A stretch of DNA of 16,027 bases from Thermoplasmata archaeon (GTDB lineage: Archaea; Thermoplasmatota; E2; UBA202; JdFR-43): contig JAGHBD010000158.1 of the NCBI GenBank assembly GCA_021161135.1, positions 1-16,027 on the forward strand, read 5' to 3'. Position numbers and translations under genes: made by a program. The notes under the pieces are model-generated. The model saw nothing but the letters and a program-made list of their open reading frames with translations. It did no database searches and had not been told where the DNA came from. Positions 7,091 through 13,405 of the stretch are shown piece after piece (position 1 is the first letter of the stretch; each line of letters begins with the position of its first letter).

Positions 7091-8140
7091 ATGAAGGAGT
7101 TATTGAAAAAATTGTGTAACGCTCATGGCATCTCTGGTTATGAAGATGAGATTAGACAAATAATTGAAGAGGAATTGCAAGAACACGTTGATGAAATAAG
7201 AGTGGATAAACTTGGCAATATAATAGCTATAAAGGATGGAGAAGACAACATGCCATCTGTCATGCTTGCTGCCCATATGGATGAAATAGGGCTGATGGTG
7301 AAAAGCATAGATTCGAATGGTTTCATAAGATTCGTTAAATTTGGGGGATGGTTCGACGCTACTCTCCTTAATACTCGCGTTGTTCTGCATGGAGAAAAGG
7401 GAAAAATATATGGTGTTATTGGAAGCAAGCCACCCCATCTCATGAAGGATGATGAGAAAAAGAAAGCAATTAAGGCAGAGGACATGTTCATTGATATAGG
7501 AGCGAGAAATAGAGAGGAGGTGGAGGAAGCTGGGATAAAACCTGGCACACCAATTACGCTTGATGTGGAATTAAAAGAATTGATCAATGACAGGGTGACT
7601 GGAAAAGCACTCGATGATAGGGTGGGAATAGCCATGATGATTGAAGCTTTGAAGAAAACAAAAAGCACAGCCACTATATATGCTGTGGGAACTGTTCAGG
7701 AAGAGGTGGGATTAAAAGGAGCAAGGACATCCGCCTTTGGACTGAACCCTGATTTTGCAGTAGTCTGCGAGGTGGCTGTTGCAGGCGATCATCCTGGCAT
7801 AGACGAGAAGAACAAGAATATAAAACTGGATGAAGGCGCCGTTATAACGATTGCCGACGCAGCGGGGCGGGGCCTCATTGCGCAGCCCTTTATGGTGAGG
7901 TGGCTGGAGGAGGTTGCAAAAAGGGAGGGAATAAAATATCAGATGGAGGTCTCAGATGGCGGCACAACAGATGCAGCTGTTATTCATGTTACCAAGGAAG
8001 GGATACCATCGGCTGTTATAAGTGTGCCAACACGTTACATGCATTCTGGTGTTGAGGTAATAAGTTTGCGTGATTTGGAGGCATGTGTTAATTTAATCTC
8101 GAAGGCGCTTGAAAACATAGAATTGATTTACAATGTTTAA
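7091..8140 (+). CDS. M42 family metallo-aminopeptidase (TET/FrvX type)
   Basis: The 349-residue protein fits the M42 family of cobalt/zinc aminopeptidases, which form tetrahedral 12-subunit particles that trim cytoplasmic peptides. Metal-binding and catalytic motifs are in order: AAHMDEIG (His62, Asp64), KALDDRVG (bridging Asp175), QEEVG (general base Glu204 and ligand Glu205), CEVAVAGDHPG (Glu227), and RYMHSGVE (His318). Glu227 sits where characterised TET peptidases have an Asp ligand, a conservative change. The loop SDGGTTDAAVIH is also typical. A TTG at 7082 opens the frame three codons earlier, but I chose ATG 7091 from TATA spacing and the usual N-terminus. The last 8 bases overlap the NOG1 GTPase gene, so the two are probably one transcript. 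Family members were long annotated as cellulases (endoglucanase); the motifs here are those of a peptidase. Confidence 0.93.
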   Translation: MKELLKKLCNAHGISGYEDEIRQIIEEELQEHVDEIRVDKLGNIIAIKDGEDNMPSVMLAAHMDEIGLMVKSIDSNGFIRFVKFGGWFDATLLNTRVVLHGEKGKIYGVIGSKPPHLMKDDEKKKAIKAEDMFIDIGARNREEVEEAGIKPGTPITLDVELKELINDRVTGKALDDRVGIAMMIEALKKTKSTATIYAVGTVQEEVGLKGARTSAFGLNPDFAVVCEVAVAGDHPGIDEKNKNIKLDEGAVITIADAAGRGLIAQPFMVRWLEEVAKREGIKYQMEVSDGGTTDAAVIHVTKEGIPSAVISVPTRYMHSGVEVISLRDLEACVNLISKALENIELIYNV

Positions 8141-9065
8141 AATACCACCAATCTTAAGTGCTGATGAACTCCTTGATAAAGCCTTCGGAAGAGCGAAAAA
8201 GATAAGGAGCAGGGATAAGAAAGAGAAAACGATAAATAAAATTTCGACTGTTAAACAGCTTTTGAATAATACTCTGCAGAAATATGTGAAGGCATTCCCA
8301 TCCTTCGATAATTTGCATCGCTTCTATTACGAACTTATCGATTTACTTGTTGGTGTGGATAAACTGAAAAAATCCCTCGCCTCTCTCGACTGGGCAAGAA
8401 AAAAGATAAGCAGGATAGCTGCTAATGGCATAAAAAAGGCGAAGAAGGAAGATGCTGATTACAGAAAAATAATTGCCGAAGTATATGGAAGAATTTCGTC
8501 CATTGTTTATGAGATAAACCCTCATTTAACTTTCCTTGAAGAGGCGAGGCAGAAAATAAAAACGCTGCCTTACATAGATGTAAATGCTCCCACTGTTATC
8601 ATTGCTGGTTATCCAAATGTGGGTAAATCTTCCCTTCTCAAACTCCTCTCCTCGGCAAAACCAGAGATAGCATCATATCCATTCACAACTAAGGGACTCA
8701 TAGTGGGACATGTAGTTATCGAAGAAGGATATGAAAAAAGAAAAATCCAGATGGTGGAGGCGCCGGGCTTGCTTGATAGACCCGATGAGGAAAGGAACGA
8801 GATAGAGAGGCAGGGAATAATTGCCCTCCGTTATCTTCCAGATCTAATTGTATTCATAATTGATGCATCCATGCATTGTGGATACACTATGGATAAACAA
8901 ATGAAGTTGCTCGAGGAGTTGCGAAGAGAATTTGACGTTGATATGATTGTAGTGGAAAATAAGGTTGATATAAGTGGGGGTAAAACAGATTTCATGAAAA
9001 TTTCATGTTCTACTGGAGAAGGAATAGAAGAGTTAAAAAGAGAAATAATGAAAAGATTACTCTGA
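8133..9065 (+). CDS. NOG1-type GTPase, ribosome large-subunit biogenesis
   Basis: The 310-residue protein matches the archaeal NOG1 family of Obg-related GTPases, which act in 50S/60S subunit maturation. A helical N-terminal region (1-150) with the family-typical opening FKIPPILSADELLDKAF comes first. A GTPase domain follows, with G1 GYPNVGKSS (159-167), a Thr-rich switch I region (SYPFTTKG), G3 EAPG followed by LLDRP (209-216), G4 NKVD (276-279), and G5-like SCSTGEG. G3 is normally DTPG; here Asp is replaced by Glu209 and Thr by Ala. That is unusual because the Asp helps hold magnesium, though Glu could partly substitute. The start overlaps the M42 gene by 8 bases. The stop overlaps the convergent S3Ae gene by 9 bases. 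The domain length is normal for the archaeal form, which lacks the eukaryotic C-terminal extension. Confidence 0.92.
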   Translation: MFKIPPILSADELLDKAFGRAKKIRSRDKKEKTINKISTVKQLLNNTLQKYVKAFPSFDNLHRFYYELIDLLVGVDKLKKSLASLDWARKKISRIAANGIKKAKKEDADYRKIIAEVYGRISSIVYEINPHLTFLEEARQKIKTLPYIDVNAPTVIIAGYPNVGKSSLLKLLSSAKPEIASYPFTTKGLIVGHVVIEEGYEKRKIQMVEAPGLLDRPDEERNEIERQGIIALRYLPDLIVFIIDASMHCGYTMDKQMKLLEELRREFDVDMIVVENKVDISGGKTDFMKISCSTGEGIEELKREIMKRLL

Positions 9066-9836
9066 TTTTTCTTCCGTCTCTTCTTCTTCCTCGCCTTTTT
9101 CTTCGCTGCTTTCTTCTTTTTCCTCCTTCGCTTCTTCTTCGCCTGTTTTCTCCTCTGTCACTTCTTCCTCCTTCTTTTCCTCTGCTGTTTCCTCTGCAAC
9201 CTCTTCTTTTGTCTCCTCCACTGCTTCCTCCTCTATTTTTTCCTCTTCTTCCTCTTTCTTTACTTCAACCTTTGGCACCTCGAGCAATTCTGATTTATGG
9301 ACTTCAACCCTTTTGACAGGATATATTGTCTTCGACAATTTGTATGTCTGTCTTCCTATCTCGCCATCCAACATTGCCTTTACAAATTCATCGAGTGTGT
9401 TATTCTGGGCGAGGGTTTCAATAACCTGCTTCATTACAGCCCTTATTGCTCTTTTTTGTGAAGTTTGAATTCTTTTACTTGTATATGCTGATGGCTTCAC
9501 TCTAATTCTTTTTCCATCTTTTGTTGTAACATCAAATACTCCATCAATTTTCGATTTATGACGGCGAGCCATTCTTTTCACATAATCCGTCGTCGTAGTA
9601 TGACCAATAAAGGCAGTGTGAGCTTCCAAACCTTTAACATCAATAACTTTGAAGATTAGTTTAATATGAGCCTTTGCAAAATCTCCAGTTAATTCCTGAA
9701 GGGAAACTTCCACTGTTCTACCCATAACTTTTTCTGGATCGTCGGCAGGAGTTTCAGCTATCTTAACCTTACCAAACATACTTGGTGCTATCAATGAATA
9801 CCAGATTTTCTGTTTCCTCTTCTTTCGCTCTGCCAT
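9057..9836 (-). CDS. rps3ae: Ribosomal protein S3Ae (eS1) with a long glutamate-rich tail
   Basis: Residues 1-190 are a full S3Ae protein of the small ribosomal subunit. The start MAERKKRKQKIWYSLIAP is typical, followed by VEVSLQELTGDF, IKLIFKVIDVKG, YVKRMARRHKSKIDGVFDV, KSAYTS-like KPSAYTSKRIQTSQKRAIR, and GEIGRQTYKLSKTIYPVKRVEVHKSE. The remaining 69 residues (191-259) are extraordinary: 39 are Glu, none is Asp, and the rest is mostly Lys, Thr, Ala, Val and Ser. Archaeal S3Ae proteins usually end near 190-220 residues. The tail is predicted to be disordered or charged-helical and strongly acidic. I chose ATG 9836 over the in-frame TTG just before it. A TATA-like element is centred 25 bases upstream. 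The stop lies inside the convergent NOG1 gene, a 9-base overlap. Confidence 0.95.
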   Translation of the reverse strand: MAERKKRKQKIWYSLIAPSMFGKVKIAETPADDPEKVMGRTVEVSLQELTGDFAKAHIKLIFKVIDVKGLEAHTAFIGHTTTTDYVKRMARRHKSKIDGVFDVTTKDGKRIRVKPSAYTSKRIQTSQKRAIRAVMKQVIETLAQNNTLDEFVKAMLDGEIGRQTYKLSKTIYPVKRVEVHKSELLEVPKVEVKKEEEEEKIEEEAVEETKEEVAEETAEEKKEEEVTEEKTGEEEAKEEKEESSEEKGEEEEETEEKSE

Positions 9837-9931
9837 CAAGGGTGTAATGTTATTTATTATATAAATGAATTGGTTGGTTTAATCGCATAAGTTGCCAGAG
9901 AATTTGAGCAAAATCCATCATCTTGCCAAAC
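9837..9931 (-). promoter_or_regulatory. Intergenic region with the S3Ae promoter
   Basis: This 95-base gap lies between the S3Ae start and the end of the asparaginase gene. TTTATATAA on the minus strand (9865-9857) is centred about 25 bases before the S3Ae ATG and is a good archaeal TATA candidate. The rest (about 9870-9931) has no RNA gene or inverted repeat that I can support. The leftward operon upstream ends here, so termination probably occurs in this stretch, but no clear oligo-T terminator on the minus strand is visible. Confidence 0.5.
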
Positions 9932-10783
9932 TCATATCCTGCTGAATTTCTCCTCTTTACTCTTAAATGCTACTGCCATATATTTTGTATTGTAAGCATA
10001 GCCATATTCGCCCTTATTATTCAAACAAATCACACCTCCATATCCTCCCATGCTTTTAAGGCCATCAATGCATTTCCTTGCTGCTATTTCAGGAGAGAAT
10101 GAAGACATCTCATCACATACTCTTTTTGCCAGCAAATAGCGAAGAATAGCTTCGCCATATCCAGTTGCCGCTGCCCCGCCATTCCTGCTAACGAAGCCTC
10201 CTGCTGCCGGAATGGGGGTATCGCCAACTCTCCCTGCTTTTTTGAATGGCGTTCCTCCCGTTGAAAGAGCCACCGCTATTTTGCCATCTCTATCCAGAGC
10301 CACTGCTCCAACTGTGGAAAAAGCCTCTATCGGCTTAAAGCCTGCTTTCTTTAACTTCTTCCACCTTTCAATCTCCCTCGTTACTTTAAAATAATCGTTA
10401 TTCACAAGCTCCATACCTTTTTCCTCTGCAAATTTCTCAGCTCCATCTGCCACAAGAATTGAGAAATCTTTGCTTTTATAAACTTCATAAGCGAGTCTAA
10501 CCGGATTTCTAACATGCTTTACACCAAGAATAGAGCCAAAGTTATCCATGCTATACACCATAGCATCCATCTCCACATCTCCATCCTCATTTAGGAAAGA
10601 ACCTCTGCCAGCATCAAATGTTTCATCATCTTCCATATATGCAACTGCTTCAACAACCGCTTCTATGGCATCATCAAGATATTCAAAACCTATTTCTGCA
10701 GCTTTCATGCATCCCTTTATATGGCTTTCATGCATTTCCTTAGGAATATTCCAGGCTCCCCCATGAACAATTATACATTCCAA
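9932..10783 (-). CDS. Isoaspartyl peptidase/L-asparaginase (plant-type, Ntn-hydrolase)
   Basis: The 283-residue proenzyme belongs to the Thr-type asparaginase/isoaspartyl dipeptidase family, which self-cleaves before the nucleophilic Thr. It hydrolyses asparagine or isoaspartyl peptides from damaged proteins. The start IIVHGGAW is diagnostic, followed by FDAGRGSFLNEDGDVEMDA. The autoproteolysis site is FST-VGAVALD with Thr157 as the expected new N-terminus, then STGGTPFKKAGRVGDTPIPAAG with the substrate-binding Arg and Asp. The start codon is TTG at 10783, supported by GGAGGG six bases upstream (10795-10790). That ribosome-binding site lies inside the last codons of tgt, so translation is coupled. 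An ATG five bases further in is out of frame. It is the last gene of the four-gene minus-strand operon; a link with tRNA modification is not obvious. Confidence 0.92.
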   Translation of the reverse strand: MECIIVHGGAWNIPKEMHESHIKGCMKAAEIGFEYLDDAIEAVVEAVAYMEDDETFDAGRGSFLNEDGDVEMDAMVYSMDNFGSILGVKHVRNPVRLAYEVYKSKDFSILVADGAEKFAEEKGMELVNNDYFKVTREIERWKKLKKAGFKPIEAFSTVGAVALDRDGKIAVALSTGGTPFKKAGRVGDTPIPAAGGFVSRNGGAAATGYGEAILRYLLAKRVCDEMSSFSPEIAARKCIDGLKSMGGYGGVICLNNKGEYGYAYNTKYMAVAFKSKEEKFSRI

Positions 10784-10785
10784 AA

Positions 10786-11799
10786 TTATCCCTCCATTAT
10801 TTCTTTCCTTAGGCGATCCATCAAATCATTTATAAATTTGAGATTGTGAATCGTTGCCAGCCGCATGGCGAGTGGCTCTTTCTCCTTGAACAAATAGTTT
10901 AAATAATCTAAGGAAAAATTCCTGCATGTATAACAGTTACATGCCTCATCTATAACATCTCCCTTTACCTTTCGCTTCCCCAAATTTATTTTCCCCCTGC
11001 TTGTAAAAATCGTTGCATGTCTTGCATTTCTTGTTGGAAAAGCGCTATCAAAAATATCTATACCCATTTTTACGCACTCAATTATATCTTCTGGAGAACC
11101 AACTCCCATTAAATGGCGAGGTTTTTCTTTGGGGAGGGCGCGAGTTGTTATATCCACCATTCTATGCATTTCTTCCTTTGGCTCTCCAATACACAGTCCG
11201 CCGATAGCATAGCCAAAAAAGTTCATAGATGAAACACCTTCGATGCATTTAAGGCGTAAGTCCTCATACGTTCCTCCCTGTAGAATTACGAAAACATTAC
11301 CTCCTTGGCATGATTCCGCCCATTTTATCGTCCTTTCAACGGCTTTTTCTACTCTTTCCCTTGTGTATGGATAGGAAGGACAGTCATCTAAGGCAAAGAA
11401 AAAATCACTTCCTATATTACGTTGCACCTCAATACTTTTTTCTGGTGCGAAAATTTCTTCCCTTCCATCTGGCATTTTGAATATCACGCCATCATCGCTG
11501 ACAAAAGCCGGGAATTTTTTTATCGACTGAAAACCCCCGCTGTCTGTAAAAATAATTCCATCCCATTTCATAAATTCATGAAGTCCCTTTTCACATACAA
11601 TTTCATATGCCCTCCTGTAAATATGAAGTGCATTTACAATTATTGCCTTGCACCCCACTTCCTTTGCTTCAGAAGGTGTTATTGTTTTTATGCATGCTTT
11701 TGTCGCCACAGGAAGAAAGGCGGGCGTCTCGAGAGTAACGTTGCCAACTTTTATTATGCCTGCTCTGGCTCTTCCTTTTTCAGCAACTATTTCAAACAT
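10786..11799 (-). CDS. tgt: tRNA-guanine transglycosylase of bacterial (preQ1-type) architecture
   Basis: TGT exchanges a guanine in tRNA for a 7-deazaguanine. This 337-residue protein is only the catalytic TIM barrel plus zinc site; the C-terminal PUA region of archaeosine TGT is absent. Motifs follow bacterial enzymes: FTDSGGFQ with Asp86 (archaeosine TGTs usually have DSGSFQ), LDDC (138-140) with Cys140 at the position of the bacterial preQ1-pocket Cys, QGGTYEDLR, GGLCIGE with Ile204 where bacteria have Val, and the nucleophile Asp251 in IFDSAFPTRNARHATIF. The zinc site is C287-x-C289-x2-C292-x25-H318, the bacterial spacing. The gene overlaps queA by 13 bases, and queA acts on the product of a preQ1-inserting TGT. 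I infer insertion at wobble G34 of GUN-anticodon tRNAs (His, Asp, Asn, Tyr). A divergent archaeosine enzyme is the less likely alternative. Confidence 0.93.
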   Translation of the reverse strand: MFEIVAEKGRARAGIIKVGNVTLETPAFLPVATKACIKTITPSEAKEVGCKAIIVNALHIYRRAYEIVCEKGLHEFMKWDGIIFTDSGGFQSIKKFPAFVSDDGVIFKMPDGREEIFAPEKSIEVQRNIGSDFFFALDDCPSYPYTRERVEKAVERTIKWAESCQGGNVFVILQGGTYEDLRLKCIEGVSSMNFFGYAIGGLCIGEPKEEMHRMVDITTRALPKEKPRHLMGVGSPEDIIECVKMGIDIFDSAFPTRNARHATIFTSRGKINLGKRKVKGDVIDEACNCYTCRNFSLDYLNYLFKEKEPLAMRLATIHNLKFINDLMDRLRKEIMEG

Positions 11800-12761
11800 T
11801 TTAATATCAGCATGGCATCTCCAAAGCTCAGGAACCTGTAATCTCTTTTTAAAGCTTCCTGGTACGCCCTCATTATTTCATCCACACCAGCAAATGCGGC
11901 AGTGAGCATGAGAGGCGAAGATTTTGGCATATGAAAGTTTGTTATCATGCCTTTTATTGGGGATTGGAATTGATAGCCAGGAGAAATAAAAAGATTGCTC
12001 CAGCCTGATGTTGCGAATACCTTGCCATTCTTGGATGCACTCTCCAGCGCTTTTACAGTTGTTGTTCCAACAGCCACAACTTTGCCTTCCGCCTCATTAA
12101 TTTTCTCTGCAGCCTCTTTGCTTATTGAATAATATTCCTTCTCGCCCCTCATCCTTTCAGGCGGAAGGAAGGTGGCAAGTCCCACATGTAACGTTATAAA
12201 AACAATTTCCACGCCCCTGTGGCGCAATTTTTTGAACAGCTCCTCCGTAAAATGAAGGCCGGCAGTTGGAGCAGCAATTGAGCCTTTTTCCTTTGCATAT
12301 ACTGTCTGATACCATTCATCATCCTTAACCTCTTCCTTTATGTATGGAGGCGTGGGCATTTTTCCTATTTTTTCTATTTCATTCATTGTAAGAGGGATAG
12401 AAACGAGACATCTTCCCTCCATTTTCTTTATTACCTTGCATTTATGACCATTGATAAAGAACTCTGTGCCATCCCTGTATTTTCCTCTTATAAGGCATTC
12501 GTAATCTCCGTCTTTCTCTCCTATAACGAGTATGTCAAGCTTTCCTCCAGTTGCTTTTCTTCCCTCAAGCCTTACCTTCATTACCTTTGAATTGTTGAGC
12601 ACGAGAACATCTCCAGCATCAAAATATTCAACAATCTGGTAGAACTTTCTGTGCTCTATTTCTTTTCCTTTCAACACCAGAAGGTTGCAGTGGTCTCTTG
12701 GAAAAGTGGGCTTTTGAGCAATCCTGTCTTTTGGGAGAATATAATCGAGCTGTTCCAGCAT
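11787..12761 (-). CDS. queA: S-adenosylmethionine:tRNA ribosyltransferase-isomerase QueA
   Basis: QueA transfers the ribosyl group of SAM to preQ1 in tRNA to make epoxyqueuosine, the penultimate step of bacterial queuosine synthesis. The 324-residue protein is slightly short for the family (about 335-356) but complete. It has DYILPKDRIAQKP at the N-terminus, VLNNSKVMKVRL, GSIAAPTAGLHFTEEL (160-175), ITLHVGLATFLP (189-200), VGTTTVKALES (231-241), GWSNLFISPGY, ITNFHMPKSSPLMLTAAFAG (273-292), and YRFLSFGDAMLI near the end. The usual MHSE motif after the TLHVGLGTF strand is altered: residues 204-210 read MRGEKEY. The ATG shares one base with the upstream stop (TAATG), and the stop lies 13 bases inside tgt. 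QueA is normally bacterial, so its place in an archaeal genome points to an old transfer. Base composition does not differ visibly from the neighbours. Confidence 0.94.
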   Translation of the reverse strand: MLEQLDYILPKDRIAQKPTFPRDHCNLLVLKGKEIEHRKFYQIVEYFDAGDVLVLNNSKVMKVRLEGRKATGGKLDILVIGEKDGDYECLIRGKYRDGTEFFINGHKCKVIKKMEGRCLVSIPLTMNEIEKIGKMPTPPYIKEEVKDDEWYQTVYAKEKGSIAAPTAGLHFTEELFKKLRHRGVEIVFITLHVGLATFLPPERMRGEKEYYSISKEAAEKINEAEGKVVAVGTTTVKALESASKNGKVFATSGWSNLFISPGYQFQSPIKGMITNFHMPKSSPLMLTAAFAGVDEIMRAYQEALKRDYRFLSFGDAMLILKCLK

Positions 12762-13309
12762 TATTTCTTTTTCTTTAAAAATGGCAAACCCGTTTTTTCA
12801 TTCACTTTTACTTCATATCCCTCTGGCAGCGGGCAAGGCGTAGCATCTTCTGGCTGTTTCTTGCTGAAGAAATAAATGCGCTGCTTTCTTCCTCCCCTTA
12901 GCTTTACCTCCTTTGTATAGAGTATGTATTCCCCGTGTTTGTATGCTTCATCAACTGCCCTCCATTCTGGTAGCTCCTCCTCGATTTCGAGTTCCTCCTC
13001 TTTTATCTCCTCTCCGATTTCTAGAACCTCCACCTCTTCTTCGCTAACCTCCTCCTCTCTCTCCTCCTCCTTTTCTATTACCTTTATCTTTGGTTTCAGT
13101 TCTTCAATTTCCATTCCTTCAATAGCAACTATCTCGCCATTCTCCACTTTCCATTTTGGTATAGCCTTTTCTGCCGAAACTATTCTGTTTATTCTTGCAC
13201 ATACAGTGCATAGATATTTCCTTTCCTCCTCGCTTATTCTCTCCTCACATATTGTGCAAGGCAGATAATCAAGCACCTGTCTTAGATGTTCGAGCTCAAG
13301 TTCATCCAT
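12761..13309 (-). CDS. Zinc-finger/acidic-linker protein of unknown function heading the queA-tgt operon
   Basis: I do not recognise a named family for this 182-residue protein. It has three parts. The N-terminal treble-like metal site is C18-TI-C21 ... C34-TV-C37. A linker (about 65-115) is very rich in Glu with interspersed Ile, Val and Leu, and is likely a charged helix or disordered. The C-terminal basic module (about 120-182) reads HGEYILYTKEVKLRGGRKQ, then IYFFSKKQPEDATPCPLPEGYEV and ends NEKTGLPFLKKKK. I recall similar LPEGYEV...TGLPYLKK endings in other small archaeal proteins, but I know no function. The layout suggests nucleic-acid or ribosome binding, which is inference only. It is first in the operon, with its stop sharing a base with the queA ATG, and a TATA-like element lies about 23 bases before its ATG. 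Confidence 0.85.
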   Translation of the reverse strand: MDELELEHLRQVLDYLPCTICEERISEEERKYLCTVCARINRIVSAEKAIPKWKVENGEIVAIEGMEIEELKPKIKVIEKEEEREEEVSEEEVEVLEIGEEIKEEELEIEEELPEWRAVDEAYKHGEYILYTKEVKLRGGRKQRIYFFSKKQPEDATPCPLPEGYEVKVNEKTGLPFLKKKK

Positions 13310-13405
13310 TGTAATATAAGGGAAATTTAAAATAAAAATGTTTTGATTAAAAATTGAATCGATGAATTACTGAAAATACATATATAGATGCCCTTATATA
13401 CAACA
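13310..13405. promoter_or_regulatory. Divergent promoter region between the queA operon and AlaRS
   Basis: On the minus strand, TTATTTTAAA (13336-13327) is centred about 22.5 bases before the ATG of the zinc-finger protein at 13309. On the plus strand, CATATATAG (13379-13387) is centred 23 bases before the AlaRS ATG at 13406 but only 5 bases before an in-frame ATG at 13388. That argues for the later start. No Shine-Dalgarno motif precedes either gene, which again fits leaderless transcripts. Confidence 0.5.

Noticed and set aside
9005..9316. Plus-strand open frame giving a Leu/Pro/Phe-rich product
   Set aside because: It is the antisense reading of the Glu-rich S3Ae tail; pyrimidine-rich DNA produces this composition automatically.
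9837..9839. TTG start one codon before the S3Ae ATG
   Set aside because: The ATG gives the family-typical MAERKK start, and the TATA spacing supports it.
9870..9931. Possible C/D box guide RNA on the minus strand (a C-box-like ATGATGG near 9915-9921)
   Set aside because: The match to the C box is imperfect and no CUGA D box follows at a suitable distance, so it does not support an RNA gene.
12924..13268. Plus-strand open frame with a long Ser run
   Set aside because: It is the antisense shadow of the Glu-rich linker of the zinc-finger protein.
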